A DNA stretch of 64,000 bases from Zunongwangia sp. ESRF-bin46 (GTDB taxonomy: Bacteria > Bacteroidota > Bacteroidia > Flavobacteriales > Flavobacteriaceae), in NCBI GenBank assembly GCA_002631855.1, contig NTLF01000013.1, forward strand, positions 62,001 to 126,000, given 5' to 3'. Both the position numbers and the translations under genes were made by a program. Position 1 is the first letter of the stretch, and each line of letters opens with the position of its first letter. The notes under the pieces are model-generated. The model was not told where the DNA came from. It did not search any database and worked only from the letters and a program-made list of their open reading frames with translations. This document shows positions 63,301 through 64,000 of the stretch, piece after piece.

Positions 63301-64000
63301 GTTTTTGATAAAAGAGTACAAAGACAAACCCTCGATAATGACAATCGAGGCTTTGTTTTAGACTTCACCACTTTGGGTGCAAGTCTATTCAATGGTCAGG
63401 CAACGGTGAGAAACGGTAATTTTGAATTCGAGTTCGTGGTACCGCGAGATATACAAATACCCGTAGGGACGGGTCGCGTAAATTTTTATTCTGAAAAAGA
63501 CAATGCATTAGATGATCAAGCAGGAGTAGATCTTTCAGTACAAATAGGCGGTATCAATGAAAACGCTCCCGAAGACAACCAAGGTCCAACCATTAATTTA
63601 TTTATGAACGATGAAAGTTTTGTTTCGGGTGGGGTAACAAATGATTCGCCAATCCTTATAGCAAAACTGGAAGATGAGAACGGAATAAATACCGCCAGTG
63701 GTATAGGTCATGACATGATTGCAATTCTCGATGGAGATGAATCTAACCCTATAGTAGTAAATGATTATTACCAGGCTGAAGTTGATGATTACACTAAGGG
63801 TGTAACCAATTATCAATTAAGGGATCTTGAAAAAGGACTGCACACCTTAACCTTTAAAGCTTGGGATGTATATAATAATTCGTCCACTGCCGAAATACAA
63901 TTTATTGTAGCTGGTGATGATGAATTAAAAATTACCAAAGTACTTAATTACCCTAACCCATTTGTTAATTACACCGAATTTTGGTTTAACCATAACCGAC
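60355..64000 (+). CDS. porU: Type IX secretion sortase PorU, 5' part
   Basis: The frame from ATG 60355 is open to the window end (1215 codons seen). It starts with a signal peptide ending LLLAQTKNIS, has a long beta-rich N-terminal region (to about 540), and a gingipain-like C25 peptidase domain: the catalytic dyad is His801 in NYFGHGGEGG and Cys835 in TITCQFTKFDNP. Near the end ITKVLNYPNPFVNYTEFWF begins the C-terminal sorting-like domain, so the gene probably stops within about 80 codons past the window. PorU removes the C-terminal signal of type IX cargo and attaches cargo to the surface. It faces away from the gldJ genes. Confidence 0.95.
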   Translation, partial: MMKKTILFISFILLPFLLLAQTKNISIKWGDGSKKASIVKKGNTSIENTFADNRLQIGEERLAFADQWEDTGFADESSIEISNVSYGSLTSDELQKINKELVPNELKYSINSGQARDKIYTSVSISPVVKSNGQYRKVNSFTVSYKKSFQNRGGGSQIPITNSVLVDGDWYKFKVEETGIQRIDKSFLDDLGLNTNNINPRNLKIYGHGGKPLPLYNALNTEFDLPETPIKVIGEDDGSFDAGDYILFYGTSTKGYDPENQTNLNPYSDESFYYITADGAQGKRVQDMVEPSGAPTTTITTFQDYKFHEVDEFSPGKVGRRWFGNRFDIESEQTYEFTFPNIVSSVPMQVNVRAAAVSESNTSLAVSVNGTSLDPIQFRDVGNDGSSTIVSVNELSGQTGQVPAGGETVTVDLAYNNAGNPSSIGYLDYVSVEATRQLSVTDKQLAFQYKEASGLSGVGEYQISNTSQISEVWDVTNPNAITIKRNENNATNLAFKATLGTSRKYVAVHTGDFYTPVKINNPRVFNQNLKGSVFKGQSGNFQDVDYLIVTAPFLLQPALRLANYHKNNSGLNVKVVTTDRIYEEFSSGKQDISAIRNFVRYIYENASARDKRIKYLCLFGDTSVDYKNRLSNNNNVVPTFHRLISTSDLSSYMSDDFFGNVDEDEGTIGGNTLNAEGKELTDTDLLDIAVGRIIADEVGLANTLVDKIIAYSSKESYGNWRNNFMLISDDNDKGNEQRLAIELDALGDEISAEKPFINVKKIHIDAYQQQTSSGGDRYPEVNEEIKNNIEVGALIVNYFGHGGEGGLAHESIYTQEMANNFKNKNKYTCIVTITCQFTKFDNPQRVTAGELTYWNKEGGAISLVSTTRSIQLTPGVDFNKRLAKHLFGYDLNVPVTPAEALRLAKRDLGIGESLRRVVFYIGDPAMHLAFPKKNVRLTTINDVPVGQSPDVLQALSKVKMGGEVVDENGNVLTNYSGILSAKVFDKRVQRQTLDNDNRGFVLDFTTLGASLFNGQATVRNGNFEFEFVVPRDIQIPVGTGRVNFYSEKDNALDDQAGVDLSVQIGGINENAPEDNQGPTINLFMNDESFVSGGVTNDSPILIAKLEDENGINTASGIGHDMIAILDGDESNPIVVNDYYQAEVDDYTKGVTNYQLRDLEKGLHTLTFKAWDVYNNSSTAEIQFIVAGDDELKITKVLNYPNPFVNYTEFWFNHNR

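Noticed and set aside
63598-63816. 72-codon minus-strand frame inside porU
   Set aside because: Antisense to the continuous porU reading frame, without independent support.

Overview
The window is a low-GC chromosomal segment of a marine-type member of the Flavobacteriaceae (Bacteroidota). Evidence: gliding/type IX secretion genes (gldJ, porU), several secreted proteins with C-terminal type IX sorting domains, signal peptides ending in the AQ or SC style usual in this family, promoters of the Bacteroidota form TTG-N19..23-TAnnTTTG, fused E1 alpha/beta 2-oxoacid dehydrogenase, Reg_prop hybrid sensor kinases and a Porin_10-type porin. I saw no rRNA, CRISPR array, prophage or transposase.

Layout. 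0-3.7 kb: end of a PaaY-like hexapeptide protein, then E2 and fused E1 of a 2-oxoacid (probably branched-chain) dehydrogenase. 3.7-8.5 kb: TPR/HTH membrane regulator, a 42-residue microprotein, and two convergent type IX cargo proteins. 8.7-11.5 kb: DUF4136 lipoprotein, urocanate hydratase and a Cys-rich mini-protein. 11.6-21.6 kb: a minus-strand accessory block of six secreted proteins whose mature N-termini all begin AQVGI(G/N)T, together with a choice-of-anchor B type IX cargo protein and a small secreted protein. The four transcription units of this block share a box close to ATTCGATnAA 61-68 nt upstream of their start codons, so they may form one regulon. 21.8-24.9 kb: PLP-dependent deaminase/desulfhydrase, LysM glucosaminidase, hemL. 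24.9-30.8 kb: Spy-like periplasmic proteins, FN3-diheme lipoprotein, lysS, a Pmp3/YqaE peptide and two lipoproteins. 30.9-44.3 kb: secreted reprolysin-like metalloprotease, lipB, giant hybrid sensor kinase, large lipoprotein, rnhB, porin, acyl-CoA dehydrogenase. 44.5-53.8 kb: anmK, glutamate-type dehydrogenase, nhaD, exbB-exbD-tonB, folC, PBP1A. 54.0-55.3 kb: two tRNA-Val genes flanking a YitT membrane protein. 55.3-64.0 kb: murF, two tandem gldJ paralogues and, divergent from them, the sortase porU, cut by the window end.

How the parts fit. PorU and GldJ belong to the type IX secretion/gliding apparatus, and four proteins in the window (at 5.7, 7.4, 14.5 and 30.9 kb) carry the C-terminal signal that PorU processes. 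ExbB/ExbD/TonB energise outer-membrane transport. MurF, PBP1A, AnmK and the LysM glucosaminidase make, recycle or cut peptidoglycan. The most unusual items are the tandem gldJ pair, the AQVGI(G/N)T block with its shared promoter box, a folC gene with no canonical start codon where the family N-terminus begins, a tRNA-Val(GAC) with C in place of U33, and a structured repeat-like element inside the exbD-tonB gap.
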